A stretch of 64,000 nucleotides of DNA, from positions 3,224,001 through 3,288,000 of the forward strand of contig JAYJMM010000105.1 of assembly GCA_037349105.1 (NCBI GenBank). The letters are read 5' to 3'. The DNA comes from Limnomonas spitsbergensis (Eukaryota > Chlorophyta > Chlorophyceae > Chlamydomonadales). How positions within the stretch are numbered: the stretch's first letter is position 1; each line of letters begins with the position of its first letter. The notes beneath the pieces were generated by a model. It was given only the letters and a program-made list of their open reading frames with translations, searched no databases and was not told the origin of the DNA. This document shows positions 23,501 through 33,474 of the stretch, piece by piece. The position numbers and the translations under genes were made by a program.

Positions 23501-26500
23501 CAACCTCATGGCTCATGGCAACCTCATGCCCCATGCCATGGCAACCTCATGCCCCATGCCATGGCAATCTCGTGGCTTTGAGTGGCCAGGCTTATGGTGA
23601 GTGGCCAGGCTAACCGTGAGGCATAGCGGGTACATTGACTTGGGCAGTATGAGGAGGAGAAAAGGAAGGCAACAGGGGCTGCTGGGGCCAGCATATAACT
23701 ATACCAGCATGTAAGGTAGACAGCGCTCATCCAAGACGTGGCCAGATTATGTTTAAACCGAGCGCCAAAAGACACCCATCCCCTCCTGCCGCCACCCCCC
23801 CAAAAATCCGCGTAGCTGCCATTACCCTGTTATCCCCCACACAATCGTCAGAAGTCGAGCATTGAGTGAAAAACACGGCAAACCAGCCCGTCCTTAACCC
23901 TAAATTCTACAGTCACACCTGAAGCCGCCCTCGCCCCTCGCCCAGCAAGTCCAAGACCCTTAGCCCCGCAGTCACCTTGAGCCGCCCTTTGCCCAGCTCG
24001 TCCAAAACCCTTAACCCTGCAATCCGCCTTGAGCCGCCAGCGCCCCTCGCCCAGCCCGTCCATGACTCTATACCCTTAGCTCGGCAATCCCACCTTGAGC
24101 CGCCATCGCCCCTCGCCCAGCCCGTCCATGACCCTATACCCTTAGCCCCTCAATCCCACCTTACGCCGCCATCGCCCCTCGCCCAGCTCATCCAAGACCT
24201 TATACCCTGAGCCCCACAGTCACCTTGAGCCGCCAGCGCCCCTCGCCCAGCTCCAGCATGAGCAGCATCCTGGCGCCCCCCGTGTAGCGCAGGTCCACGA
24301 CGCCTGTCAGGTCGGAGTCCTTCCGGCTGTTCCGCCGCCGCATGTTGCTGAACAGCGGCGCCTCGTGGTCCAGCGTCATCTCCACGATGCGGAGCCGCTG
24401 CACAAAGCGGGGGACCAACCCGTCCTTGACCAGGCTGTCAAACAGCGGCTGCAGCAGGTCGATGATCCACCGCTCCAGGCCGCGCTGGAACACGCGCCAC
24501 ATCTACAGCGAGAGGACGACGGGAGTGTGTGTCAGTTGTGGTGCAAATGTGGCCGGCGGCGGAGGGAGGGGGGAGGTGCTGGAGCATATGTGTACATGGC
24601 AAGCGGGGGGGAACGCGAGCGGGAGGGGCGCGACGTGGGCGTACAGCCGCATTGCAGCCAGCCTAGAGCGCAAGAATGCAGTGTGGGTCGCGGGAGGAGA
24701 GAGCTCACAGGCACCAGCAGGAGGGTTGGCTGTTTATGAGACCTACGAACATGGGCCAAGGCGTAGCTGAAATGTAGCTGAAATAAAGCCAAGCCCCCTT
24801 GAAACATTACAAGAGCCCTGAAGCGAGACACAGAGGCCCGGCTGGACCCTGTCGCATCAAGAGACAACCCAACCAGAATAGGCCGGTATGTTAGACTCAC
24901 TGCCACCGACTCGTGGTCCCACCTTCCTCCAGCAGGGCTTAGGGTTGAAGGTAACAGGGCTGTCCCCTGTCATCCCGTTTCCTCCAACAGGGACGCAAGT
25001 TGAGATTTCAAGGTTTCCATCCGTCGCCCCCACCTTTCTCCAGCACATGTTGACCCACTCGACTGACTCCCCAACGTCCGCGAGCTCGGTGGCTCCCTGT
25101 TGAATCGATTGAGAGGGGCGCGGGTTATCAGGTTAGGGCTGGGGGCTGGCATGCGGCCATTGGCTGGGCGCAGTTCAAGGTTAAGCCTAAGAGCATGTGC
25201 AAAGGTCAGGGGATCAAGAGACCAGGGCCTGTAATATTAGGGCATGTGCGTGAGAATCGCGCTTGGTGTGGGATTAGGGAATGGCATTTGCGGGGGCGGG
25301 TCAGGAATTAAAACGCCCTCTACACATCCAGCACCAACTGGGCGCGGCAGCACTGCACATGTGAGCCAGCATTTGCTGGAAAAGGCCGAACCAGCCGAAG
25401 CCTCCCTCCCCAGCCACACTGCCGGCGCTACTGCCCGCTGCCTCTGCCCAGCCGTGTGAGGTCCATTCAATTGCATCCAGAAGAGCAGATACCGCCGATC
25501 GATGTCGAAAAAGGCATTATGCCTGTGGGGACTTGAGCCTGACATGCCAGCCTGTCCCCGGCGGTTGAGCATGCTAGCCTGTCCCCGGTGGTTGAGCATG
25601 CCAGCCTGTCTCCGGCGGTTGAGCATGCCAGCCTGTCTCCGGCGGTTGGGCATGCCAGCCTGTCTCCGGCGGTTGAGCATGCCAGCCTGTCTCCGGCGGT
25701 TGAGCATGCCAGCCTGTCTCCTGCGGTTGAGCATGCCAGCCTGTCTCCGGCGGTTGAGCATGCCAGCCTGTCTCCGGAGGTTGAGCATGCCAGGATGCTT
25801 GTGCCAGCCGGCCTTAACCCAAGCCATGCTGCCTGTGTCTACCCATTTTCGATCCAAGCCATGCTGCCAGTGCCTGCCGACCCTAATCCCAAGGCTCGCT
25901 GCCAGTGACTGCCCACCCTACACCCACCTGCTGCAACCGCGGAGGGGCCGCACTTGCCCCTGCCTGGCTCCGCGCCTCGGCTGCGGGCTCGGGCGCCAGC
26001 CTCCGACCAGCGTGCGCCGTACCGAGCCACATGCCCCACAGCCACCGCTGCAGTGTGGCCAGCGGACCGCGATCCCCCGCTAGGCCTTGCGCAGCTGTGC
26101 CTCCCGCTCGCAGCCCGCCTGCTGTTCCAGCCGTGCTGCCTGCTGCAGCCTGGCCGTCGGCATCCTTTGGGGTCTGGATCCGCAAGTCCAAAGCCTGGTC
26201 ATGCACAGCATTTTCTTAGTATGCGCCAGACAAAAAATGGGGAACAAACCCTTGTTGGGCCATCATAAGGCTGACGGGAACCTAACCTTAACCAGCCTAC
26301 AGCGATTGGCCCAACTTGCTGCAACAGGCCCTGCAGGTGGTCAGCCGGGTTGAAGCTAGGGCTGTAGTTACCCAAAATAAGACACTGCTGGCCAGCAGTC
26401 AGGACCAGGAGGGATAAGCGTGAGGCCATGCAGGTCACAGCATTCCCCCCCCCCCACCCTCTCTTGCCCTTGTGCAATGGCTCAGAAGCAATCTGAGGCA

Positions 26501-27662
26501 AGGGCACTGGGTCAACAATTACAGGCTGGGGAGCAGGCTGCTTGCAGTATGAAACCGGGCGCTCTTGTGCTCTATTGCCTGACGAGGCTTGCTAGTGCAG
26601 GGTTTCACGTGCAGCCTCTGGGCACAGGTCCTTTCGGGTGGAAAGTAATATGGTAGCAGTGCTGCGGCTGGACAGATGGCTTACTCATTCCATTCCACAG
26701 GGTTTATTTACTTATCCATTTATCAATCATGTCATAGGCCACATCGCGTATCCCCACACGCACCTGGAGAAGATCTCTGGCCCAGCGGTACCGTACCGCC
26801 CATCGAACCGCTATCTGGAGCGCCAGCGTCAGGACTACTCCCATGACAAACCCTGGCATGGGCAAACTGGACCAAAGGAAGGAGGGGGGAAGATGAAGGG
26901 CATAGGTAAAGGAGTTGCTGGCTGTGCATGGGCTTACATGACAAAGGCAAGCGGCATGCAGCGTTGGCCAAGCTAATGATGGCAAAGAAGTGGCTCTTAG
27001 AAGTGAAGGTGTAATGCATGGTGAGCCTCCGCATGGCACGAGTTGGGTAAGGGTTGTTTGAGTTGGCCACGCCCAGGGTAGGCATGGATCCATGTGAGAG
27101 TCAGCATGCTTCTCTGCTTGTACAGTATTCTCCATTTTAGATATCTAGCTTAACGTGGCTGCAAGAGCACTGCAGGACTGAGCTGACGGCCACTAGCAGT
27201 GCGCATGGAGAGACCTCGCGACGAAATCGGCCCCCCCCCACTTCACTGAACGCACCCTTTGGATGACCATGCGGTGGCTGAGGCCCATGGCTCACGGGTC
27301 CCAGCCATCATGGCATGGTGCTGACTGCTGTTCTGGGCAGTGGCAGCCATGGAGGCCTCCGGAGGGGCAGCTGGCCTTGACACCGTGGGTTCTGGGTCAT
27401 TTGCCAAGTCAGCGCATCTGGAGCTGTTTGGGGCTATTCGTTCAACTCCTTTCCGGGCAGCCGCGAGAGGGGGGGAAGGCCGGGCGCGTCGAGGCGGCAA
27501 GTGTCGAGCAGCAGCTGGCTTTGTCTTGCTCGAGCTGGTGCAGCCGCTGCTTACCCTAAGACATCTCGGAAGCAACCGATGTTCATTGCCCCCCCTAGAT
27601 GATAGTAGAATGCGCTGCGGCTGGAGATGCAAACTCCGGCTGGGGACGGGCGTCGGGATCAT
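11342..27662 (-). CDS. SMP-C2 membrane-contact protein with anchors at both ends
   Basis: An 18-exon minus-strand gene, about 1,400 residues. Exons: 27662-27256 (uncertain), 26852-26764, 26194-25928, 25096-25034, 24502-24224, 23368-23192, 22407-22234, 21265-21194, 20089-19991, 18786-18682, 16762-16580, 16482-16444, 16130-16009, 15722-15653, 15161-14007, 13743-13451, 12351-11860, 11561-11342. Every join from the second exon on keeps frame. Order: hydrophobic anchor (GFVMGVVLTLALQIAV), low-complexity segment, SMP domain, C2 domain, coiled coil, Ala-rich region, aromatic repeat motifs, and a C-terminal membrane segment (SWIILYCFLLALSVGLLSLV) before the stop. SMP proteins (extended synaptotagmins, plant NTMC2 proteins) carry lipids between membranes at contact sites. 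The Ser/Arg/Ala-rich first exon resembles a plastid transit peptide, but its donor leaves phase 2 where the next exon needs phase 1. An ATG at 26859 (MPGFVMG) is an alternative start. Confidence 0.8.
11749..11868 (-). repeat. Three copies of the donor TTGCAAG|GTGTGCAGGGG
   Basis: The exon ending at 11860 has the junction TTGCAAG|GTGTGCA on the minus strand. CCCCCTGCACACCTTGCA (plus-strand view) recurs at about 11807-11825 and 11750-11766, that is, two more copies of the exon tail and donor within the first 110 bp of the intron. Confidence 0.75.
11860..13743 (-). CDS. Exons with repeated WW-aromatic motifs
   Basis: Exons 13743-13451 and 12351-11860 carry SRSWWDAAVGVLPWSG, QGFWSWLTRR, GRPWWHVWGG, GRSWWQFFSG and PPWWQFWAD, spaced by about 35-50 acidic, Ser/Gly/Lys-rich residues; SPKEQ also occurs twice. 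The motif is short, Trp-rich and set in disordered sequence, as expected for membrane-interface or short binding motifs. I do not recognise it from a named family. The second exon joins the last one through a split Arg codon, giving IEEIAREVARIKEDGW. Confidence 0.72.
12390..12765. repeat. 33-bp minisatellite, about 11 copies
   Basis: The unit AGCTTGTGAATCAGCACGGC plus TTGCAAGTTACCC repeats almost without change. As 33 bp is eleven codons, it keeps frames open on both strands with an 11-residue period (SARLASYPACE on plus). It lies in the intron upstream of the acceptor at 12351 of the SMP gene, so these frames are not expected to be translated. Confidence 0.93.
14007..16482 (-). CDS. Coiled-coil and Ala-rich linker exons of the SMP protein
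   Basis: The exon 16482-16444 is only 39 bp (SLVEDARKLGEEE). Exon 16130-16009 (PFVEDASEEVEAQRDAVETS, then VTTEAKAHRRAEE) is a heptad-like helix, and 15722-15653 is an Ala-rich mini-exon. The 1,155-bp exon 15161-14007 begins with long Ala runs, passes through Ser/Gly/Asn-rich sequence of low complexity, and ends in an ordered-looking segment (VVRKVQADVQAWLEEAGVAA) with GVLGWLGGVAGSVL near its end. It probably forms a long flexible spacer between the C2 domain and the distal anchor. Confidence 0.7.
15775..15995. repeat. CCTACATCCTTAAC 13-bp repeat
   Basis: About fifteen units of CCTACATCCTTAA with drift (GTACCCTACATCC, TTCACCCTACCTCC) fill the intron between exons 16130-16009 and 15722-15653. 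On the minus strand the array starts some 20 bp inside the intron after the donor at 16009. Confidence 0.85.
16580..20089 (-). CDS. Exons of the C2 domain, calcium ligands mostly lost
   Basis: Three phase-0 exons make one C2 fold: 20089-19991 (GELTVTLREARHLPVWGFPG, then QSNPYCRLIL), 18786-18682 (HRSPVWNQEFQFLVED) and 16762-16580 (ALDIQVCDSHMTGRVEVGSV...GKWLPLLP). The core motifs (LTV..ARHL, NPY, PVWNQEF, GKW.PL) are all present. In loop 1 the usual Asp positions read P-V-W-G-F and S-N-P-Y, and in loop 3 only VCD keeps an Asp (SHMTGRVEVG follows), so calcium binding is unlikely. The first exon ends with a GC donor (CAG|GCAAGT). Expected role: lipid or protein binding independent of calcium. 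Confidence 0.82.
17580..18682 (-). repeat. ~97-bp array copying C2 exon end and donor
   Basis: The real exon ends (minus strand) CAGTTCCTGGTCGAGGATGC AGAGACACAG|GTCAGTGGCGCAGGG. The intron then carries about ten more copies at 94-102 bp spacing, each with the last 35 or so coding bases (FQFPVEDAETQ), the intact GTCAG donor and about 55 bp of intron that includes TGTGTGTGG and a poly-G run; two shorter, more diverged copies follow near 17.6-17.7 kb. Some spacers read CACGCC instead of CACACACAC. The copy next to the upstream C2 coding sequence is the true junction. Confidence 0.92.
19495..19980. repeat. CCTAGGATTTGGATCCCTGA repeat (~30 bp)
   Basis: About 16 units of ACCCTAGGATTTGGATCCCTGAACCCTAT-type sequence, alternating ATTTGGATCCCTGAACC with ACTTGGATCTCTGTACC. 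On the minus strand the array begins about 10 bp after the GC donor at 19991. The two unit variants interleave, which points to higher-order duplication. Confidence 0.9.
20100..20330 (-). repeat. Decayed copies of first C2 exon start and acceptor
   Basis: The exon at 20089 begins TGCATGCAG|GGTGAGCTGACAG. Upstream in the intron, at 20326-20255, the minus strand reads GCATGCTTGCGGGGGGAGCT GACGGTCACGC...GGCACCTGCC, a copy of acceptor and exon start. A third, more worn copy lies at about 20160-20210 (GGCACCTGCC with mutated neighbours). None is a better exon than the first. Confidence 0.7.
20995..21190. repeat. CCCAGCC/CCCAACC pentamer-type tract
   Basis: Irregular CAGCC, CAACC and TAACC words fill the start of the intron after the exon at 21265-21194 (minus). 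It begins right at the donor GTGAGGGGGGCTGGGC. Low-complexity sequence, no coding value. Confidence 0.85.
21650..22240 (-). repeat. Array copying the last SMP exon end and donor
   Basis: The exon 22407-22234 ends CAGATGCTGTGGAGCAG|GTGGGTGGG on the minus strand. In plus-strand view CACCTGCTCCACAGCATCTG CCTGCA recurs as CACCTACCCCGCAGCATCCG, CACCTACACAGCATCCG and CACCTGCTCCACAACATCCG, about eight copies at 60-130 bp spacing, two of them inside larger ~130-bp duplications that include CTGCTTCCTTGAAGCACTGC. Confidence 0.75.
22234..25096 (-). CDS. Exons of the SMP lipid-transfer domain
   Basis: Four exons code for the domain: 25096-25034 (GATELADVGESVEWVNMCWR, the usual ESVEW-N entry helix), 24502-24224, 23368-23192 (SDLDMECQLWLKLRLAP, then FVSPPNVKVQLSPY) and 22407-22234 (LPGLMVLPQRLEIDIPPS). 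All introns are phase 0. The sequence follows the NTMC2/E-Syt pattern: entry helix, RIVEMTLDHEAPLF strand pair, a long amphipathic beta region, and the closing LPGLMVLP motif. The expected role is holding glycerolipid in a hydrophobic groove and moving it between apposed membranes; this is family knowledge and was not shown here. Confidence 0.82.
22455..23165. repeat. Two intronic arrays (~40 and ~63 bp units)
   Basis: From 22455 to 22680, units of GGCATAGGGGGCTCGGGTGG GAAGG repeat about six times, and from 22860 to 23165 units of GCTGCATGCGTTGTGCATTG GGGTGGGTTCAACCC repeat four to five times. Both lie in the intron between SMP exons 23368-23192 and 22407-22234. The second starts about 25 bp inside the donor. 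Neither contains coding sequence. Confidence 0.85.
23925..24240 (-). repeat. ~65-bp array copying SMP exon end LGEGRWRLK and donor
   Basis: The exon 24502-24224 ends CTGGGCGAGGGGCGCTGGCG GCTCAAG|GTGACTG. The intron then repeats GAGCTGGGCGAGGGGCGATG GCG and CTCAAGGTGGGATTG or similar about five times over 300 bp (plus view: TTGAGCCGCCATCGCCCCTC GCCCAGC). Each copy keeps about 25-30 coding bases and a usable-looking GT donor, followed by a stretch with a CCCTTAACCC-like core. Confidence 0.88.
24920..25045 (-). repeat. Three copies of CWRK exon end and donor
   Basis: The exon 25096-25034 ends TGCTGGAGAAAG|GTGGGGGCGA. Copies at about 24990 (TGTTGGAGGAAACGGGATGA) and about 24920 (TGCTGGAGGAAG|GTGGGACC) follow in the intron, so CWRKVG can be read twice in one frame. 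Confidence 0.78.
25540..25805. repeat. 27-bp minisatellite, about 10 copies
   Basis: GGTTGAGCATGCCAGCCTGT CTCCGGC repeats with few changes; 27 bp is nine codons, giving nine-residue periodic frames on both strands (LSMPACLRR; MLNRRRQAG). It lies in the SMP gene intron between 25928 and 25096 and is taken as noncoding. Confidence 0.93.
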
Positions 27663-28124
27663 GGCAGCGGAGTGCCCCGTGCCCGCGTCACCAGATTATA
27701 GTTGATTCGTAAGCAACTGAGAAAGCGTTTTCGAACGTGTATAAATTGAAGGCTTGTTTGCGTTCTGAACATCTACGAAACAGAGAATGCGCATGGGCCG
27801 GGAAAGCAGGCAGCTCATTCAAAAGATCTGACCACCTTAAGCATGGGAGGGCCAGCGCAAGTCAAGGCTCGGTTATGAATCTAAGGACAGCATGAGGCTA
27901 GATTATGGACAAGGTTCACGAGGACGGAAGGCACGATGGGAGATCTCGGTGGCGACACGTGGAACGGCGTACGGCATTCTCGACCTGTCAGAAGGAGCAG
28001 CTTCTGTCACCCGTTCACAACAGTCGCGTATCGGACGGTGAAAATCATATCATCAAGAATCGTGATAGGGCCGACGTCAAAAAGCATCGGAGACGCCGTG
28101 GAAAATAGCGAGGGGCAACGACCT

Positions 28125-29650
28125 GGGGCGCGTTCACGTTGAGAAGTCAATATCGATATGCGGACGATTTGGTGTGGACGATATCGAGGTGTGGATGTGC
28201 TCGTATTGAGCTCATATCGAACGCATATTGGGCCCAATTCCACTTGTCACCGGAACGCGGAAATGGCATGCCAGCTCACCCTCCCCAATTCCACTTGTCA
28301 CCGGAATGGCACCGGAACGCCAGCGTGGCGCCAGCGTGGCGCTGCCGTACCCGTTAAGTGCCATATTTTCGATCCCGAACACTAGTGGAATTGACTTTTG
28401 TCTAGCTGGCACTATTTTTCGAGTTCCGGACACAGGTGGAATTGGGCCCTTTGTATCGCTCCTATTTTGAGCGATGCAAAAATACTTCGCATCAACGCTC
28501 CGACAGCGTGGATAACTTCGTCCTCATCTTCAAATTTGCATCGCCGTCATCTTTCGATCGTTCCGAATACTCCTTTTCGCCCGTTCCTGCTGCCATGGCC
28601 GACGCATATCTTCAACAGGAGCATCATTTAAATCTTTCCCGCGTAGAAGTTGGCACCGATCTGGCCAACCCAATGGCGAATTTCGACGCGTGCCCCCTAG
28701 CAGTCCCTCCGATCGCCTGGGCTATCGTTTAGCAGCGGCCTGCCATTTGCTATCTATCTGCACCCAACTTCGACAGTGCCTGGGCATCCCTTGCTGCACG
28801 TACCTTGCAACTAGATATTTTGTCAAGCAGGACTATCATACTTAGCGAGACAAGTAGACAGAACACTCTAGATACACGAAGCGATAAGGCAAATGCCTGA
28901 CAGCCAGGCTGTTCACTAGAGAGAGTCGGTCTCAGCCGTACCCGAACACGTTCCGAATACAAGTGGAATTGCGTTTCAAGTATTTTCATCCAGCGTGGCA
29001 GAAGCCTCGCCCAACCAGATAAACCGCCACCGGAACGCGTTCCGGTGAGCGCCCAAGTGGAATTGGGCCCATTGAAGTGTGGTTTATTGTGCGAAACTTT
29101 GCGATAGCCAGCTCACTGCCAGATCACTGCCGCTCATTGCTGCTCTATTCCTCTATTCCTCGACACTGGTCGTCCTCAATCAAGCAGGTGAGGGTCAGGC
29201 CAGTCTGCAAAAGTCGGTCAGAGGCGAGAATTTCAAAGCCAAGTCCTGAGGACCTGATGAATACCCTACCATGCCTCTTGAGCTGCCAGCGCATGGCCGG
29301 TCCCGATTTGGGTTTTTGAGGCTTCAGATTGGGCCTCCGAGGTGGTCTCTGAGCCGGAGAAAGAGGTACCAAACATGGTGGACCTGCCAAAGGTTTATCT
29401 CTAAATTGGACATGACGACAGAGGCTGCGTAGGAAGCGAAGGGAGCTGAAATGTAGGTGGCGACTGACACGCTGGCAATATTGAGCTAAAAACTTGGGTC
29501 GAGGGCAAGTTTTTGGATATGACAAATCGAAGTCAAATTTAGTCCATATCGATTCGATATCGAGTCCATGTCGAGGTGTGGCCGAAAATATTCAATCAAA
29601 AGTCGTCGGTTACCATATCGCGCCCATGTCGTCCAATGTGAACGCGCCCC
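28125..29650. mobile_element. Outer terminal-inverted-repeat element
   Basis: GGGGCGCGTTCACGTTG at 28125 is matched by its inverted form CAATGTGAACGCGCCCC ending at 29650. Inside each end, ATATCGA and TCGAGGTGTGG words recur as sub-terminal repeats. There is no transposase frame, so this is a non-autonomous DNA element of about 1.5 kb, of which about 840 bp is a second element inserted into it. The target-site duplication is unclear. Confidence 0.65.
28230..29070. mobile_element. Inner element with GGGCCCAATTCCACTTG termini
   Basis: GGGCCCAATTCCACTTGTCA CCGGAACGCG at 28230 pairs with an inverted copy ending GTGGAATTGGGCCC at 29070. ATT flanks both ends as a possible 3-bp target duplication. 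Further copies of the terminal word lie inside (near 28286, 28432 and 28965), in both orientations, which suggests nested or partly deleted family members. No open frame of note. Confidence 0.7.
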
Positions 29651-29699
29651 TGGCATCTGAGGGCAGCACAGAGACGGCAGAGTATTTATGTGTCCCAGA

Positions 29700-32160
29700 C
29701 GAATGATATTCCTGACAAAGTCTCATGTGAAGAGCTCACCATGCCTCGCCTTCCCGCCCACAGTCTCAGGTGCGAAGCCAGCATGAATACCGGTAGTAGC
29801 CCATGCCAGGCATGCATGATGAGGTAGATTGAAAGGGCCCTTCTTAGAAGGGCTGCGTGGCGCGGGCCATGGGCCATATGTGTCCGATTTACCCCTGCTA
29901 GAGTACCGTACTAGCTGTGTGTTTTATCATTTAGGTTGATGACCCTTGGCATTGATTTGTTTATTGTACTAGCCAATATTTCTCTGAACATTCTGATTGC
30001 AGTCAGGAATTAATGGCTGTCAAATGAAATTGGGGATATGCCGTGCATGCACGGCTTAGTCAGTACATGCTATTTCTGACTCAGAATGTGTAGGGTTCAC
30101 GTTGTCCATGTTCTGGAAGTGGTTCCAGACTGCACATGATGTGAAGAGACTTTCTGGTTCAATTTAAGTACTGTAGGCCTAAATAATATCATTTTTGCCG
30201 TGGCTCGGTGTTGGATAGGGATTGGATAGGGTCGCATTGGCTGAACGTGTTACCGGTATTTTTCTTTTGCCGGGACTTACTTACTTACTTATTACCGGTA
30301 CTGAAGTTCCGCTGAAGTTCTACATATCGTATCCTTCTTCTAGATTTTTAATTTCGTTGCCCCTGGAATACCGCGAGCATTAAAGAATTTCGATTTCACA
30401 TTATGATTCATTAGCCCTGTCCATACCGTAGATTTGCTTTGCCTCCCCTCATAATTAACGTTGTTTGGGGTTGAGGGATCCATGAAAATACTCATTGCCG
30501 GTATGGATTGTGGACGCCAGTTCCAGTCAGGAATTACGAGTTTTGGTCGGTAATTTGCCCAAATTTGCCCAAATTTGCCCTGAGGGCAGCATTCAAAACA
30601 ATCCTTTTGTCATACCTAAAGGAATGCAAATCAAATCGAAGGTATTCAAAAACTATTTAACGACCCATGGCTGACCCCCCACACCCCCGCCTATGGAACT
30701 TAGTCAACCTTATTTTCTCAGTCAAAATCAGAATTCTGGAGGGGGAGGGGGTCAGCTGTTATCAGCTCAACAGTGCGCTTCTAGTGGTGTCGCTCAACGT
30801 AGTTGGTTCACAAATGTCGAATGGTGAAACAAATAAATCAAATTCCAGATGCAATTTCTCTAGCTACTACCTGCCAGCCACCTATTCTCGCTCAAGACCG
30901 AGGGGATCTAGTTACGAGAGGACTCGCAGATCATACTGGCCGCACCTTGTTTCAGCTTCATGGCTCCTAAACCATGCGACCTATTGCTCCTGACGTCTTC
31001 GCTTTCAGAGCAAACATCATCCTTTCTCCGTCTCTCTCGATCCCTGTTGCTGCTTCCGCCGCTGCTACTGCTTTTGCCGCCGCTCTTATTTCTATCCTTG
31101 TGATGATCCTGGCTTGTGTGCCGCATGCCAGCAGATTGGGCACAGAAGCCGCATGTACCAGTACCACTTGGCTCCAAGCTGCATGCTGCATTGCTGCACC
31201 ACATCACATTGATGCAGCAAGATGTGTGCTCCAATGTGCAACCGCATAGCTGATAGCTTGACCATCTTCCCACAGCCATGCACCTTGCACAATGCACACC
31301 GTCTGCGCGTCCTTAGCTCCTTATGGACCATGCTCTTGCTGCAAATCCTACGACTGCCAGAGGTTGTCATCGCAAAGTGGCCAGGGCTTTGTATCATCGC
31401 CTATGTACGGGAATTCAGCTGAAATGCTTAAGGTATGGTGTGAAGCTGGTGGAAGCTGGACAGGAACATACACCCATCAGCTGGGCATGCAGGCAGCTAT
31501 AAATGACTGTCATACCGCTCTTGCAGCTGCTTGTAAAACAGATATAAATTATTCACGTGCGAAGTCTGTAATCTAAGGTTGTTTGCACGGTTGACCTTGG
31601 GTGCCATTTTTGATTGAACTGGATGTTGGAGCACGGCTCACAAAGCTCACCGCAAAGTGGAGCAACACCAGCGCAGTCTATTTTTTTTGTTGAGCTGCCC
31701 CCATGCAGCTGCCAAAATGGGATGTCAAGGGGATCTGGTCTTAATGCATGCTATATTTTATGATGCAAATCGACAGCATTTGCCAGGCACGAGGAATGCA
31801 ACAATGTAGCCCTCGTCTCGTTTTTGTGTTTAAAAAGATAACGTCGAGTATTGGTACATGTAATTTTTCTTATTAACACTCCCCCTTTTAGATAACGTCG
31901 AGTATTTTTTCAAACACACCAGCCTTCGAAATACCGTATGGTTCCACAATATTGCACATCCAGAATGCTTACTAACCATGCCATCACATATTAGATAGCT
32001 CCTGACTTTTCCTTACCGGCATTAGGCAGGCATACACTGACGCAATATGACACGTATTCAGTGACCGGTGTGTGCGTCATATTCAAGGCGGCAAGGTCCT
32101 TGCATTTCCGGCTTTGACTTGATGCGACTTGCGGGCCGAAGACATCTCTTGCCGGCCAAC
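29700..32160. other. AT-richer gene-free stretch
   Basis: Apart from the zinc-finger remnant at 30908-31397, I see no exon-like frames. Base composition is clearly richer in A and T than in the genes on either side. It may hold old, unrecognised element debris. Confidence 0.5.
30908..31397 (-). pseudogene. Decayed zinc-finger-like frame
   Basis: Two overlapping minus-strand frames share fragments of one apparent protein. One has CALCKVHGCGKMVKL, then MRLHIGAHIL; the other has GTCGFCAQS, then DHHKDRNKSGGK and a Ser/Arg-rich tail. The order Cys pair, MR.H.G.HIL, CGFC resembles a zinc-binding arrangement seen in repeat-derived proteins of fungi and algae. At least one frameshift separates the pieces and there is no clear start, so it looks like the remnant of a mobile-element gene. 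Low confidence. Confidence 0.3.
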
Positions 32161-32794
32161 CACCTAAGGCTGTGTTTCCATTGGAGTTTAGGGTGAGCAG
32201 TCGGGCAGGTCGGTTTTGTTCGGTCCACGCCAAGGTTTTAGCCCGAGGTGGAGACCACCACAGAAAAATCCGGCCTTCGATTCCATTGCATGTCCGGGGT
32301 GGCCGATTTGCGTTCAAGAACCTTCGCAAGCTAAGAACTTCGAAATGTCGCAGCATTCCTTGGTAGTTGTTGGGTCACGTTTGTTGCGCCGCTGCAAAAC
32401 GAATCGCGCTATCGGCTTGTCCATGCATAGTAGTAGCATTGGGCGCAGCTAGCAACGCTCTTTTGAAATTTCCGCACCTGTGTAACTTGACCACGTAGAT
32501 CAAAGCAACCAGTGGTGCTTACATATAATATTGCTTTATTTTGATTCGGTCGCGCATGCTGCAACGCAACGACGGGGTAGACAATCGTCACGTTGCCTTC
32601 CGTCCGGGGGCCGGGACAGCCAGTCGACTTCTACTGAAACAACAGAGTTTATCAGCTGTTAAAATAAAAAAGAATGAGCACAGGGCTTAAAAACAAGACT
32701 GTGGAGTATTGTCCATCTTGCGTTTGGGGTGGATGTCACCCAAACTCACTTCGGGTCTCGGAAGTGGATTTGGGTAAGTTTGGGCAGAAGCGTC

Positions 32795-33199
32795 TGAAGA
32801 GGTCCTAGGTGCCCTAGGGGGCAGGACTCTTAAATCTAGACAGGGACTCACTGGTACTAGAACGTGGAGGGAGGTCCGGGACGGTGTTGAGGGTAGACGA
32901 GTAGACGGAGAGGTTGACTGAGGGGGGACTAGGTGCTCACGAGGGGAGACTTGCTGGAGACTAGAGATTTGATAGTGGGACAGTCAGGTATTGAGCCTGA
33001 TGGATTGATCTCGTCTGAGACTTCCCGATGCCTAGCAGAGCTCGCTTATATGGGAGGTGCAGGGTTTAACCCGTGAGGGTTCTGGTCTGGGCTTGCCAGA
33101 CGTCCCTGCAGCTTCCGTAGCGGTGCGGAAGCACCGATAACGTAAGCCAGGTCGCGTCAGCGCTGGTAATTCTGGGGTACTGGATGGATGACCATTACA
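32795..33199 (-). repeat. 3' LTR
   Basis: 405 bp, sharing nearly all bases with the right LTR. It begins TGAAGAGGTCCTAGGTG in plus view and ends CCATTACA. A purine-rich tract (minus strand AGGGGGGAGGTA, 33201-33212) directly precedes it in the sense of the element and serves as the polypurine tract. Confidence 0.93.
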
Positions 33200-33474
33200 T
33201 ACCTCCCCCCTAGGCTGCGTTCCGAGCGCGGTGGAAGGTAAATGTCAGTGAACTGGAACCTGGAATGTTGCAGTATTTAATTAATTAAATCTCAAACATG
33301 AAATCTGGAGCAAGTTATCTTGGGACTGGTTCAGAAGAATTCTGCTAGAGTACATGATTGTCCGCTGGAAAAGTTACCTCAAGTCTGGATCTAGATTGAA
33401 TTCTAACGATAAGTGAATCTGAGCAGCTTGCCAGGCTGGGCAGTATCGGTTCTCAAAGGAATACAAGACAAGGT

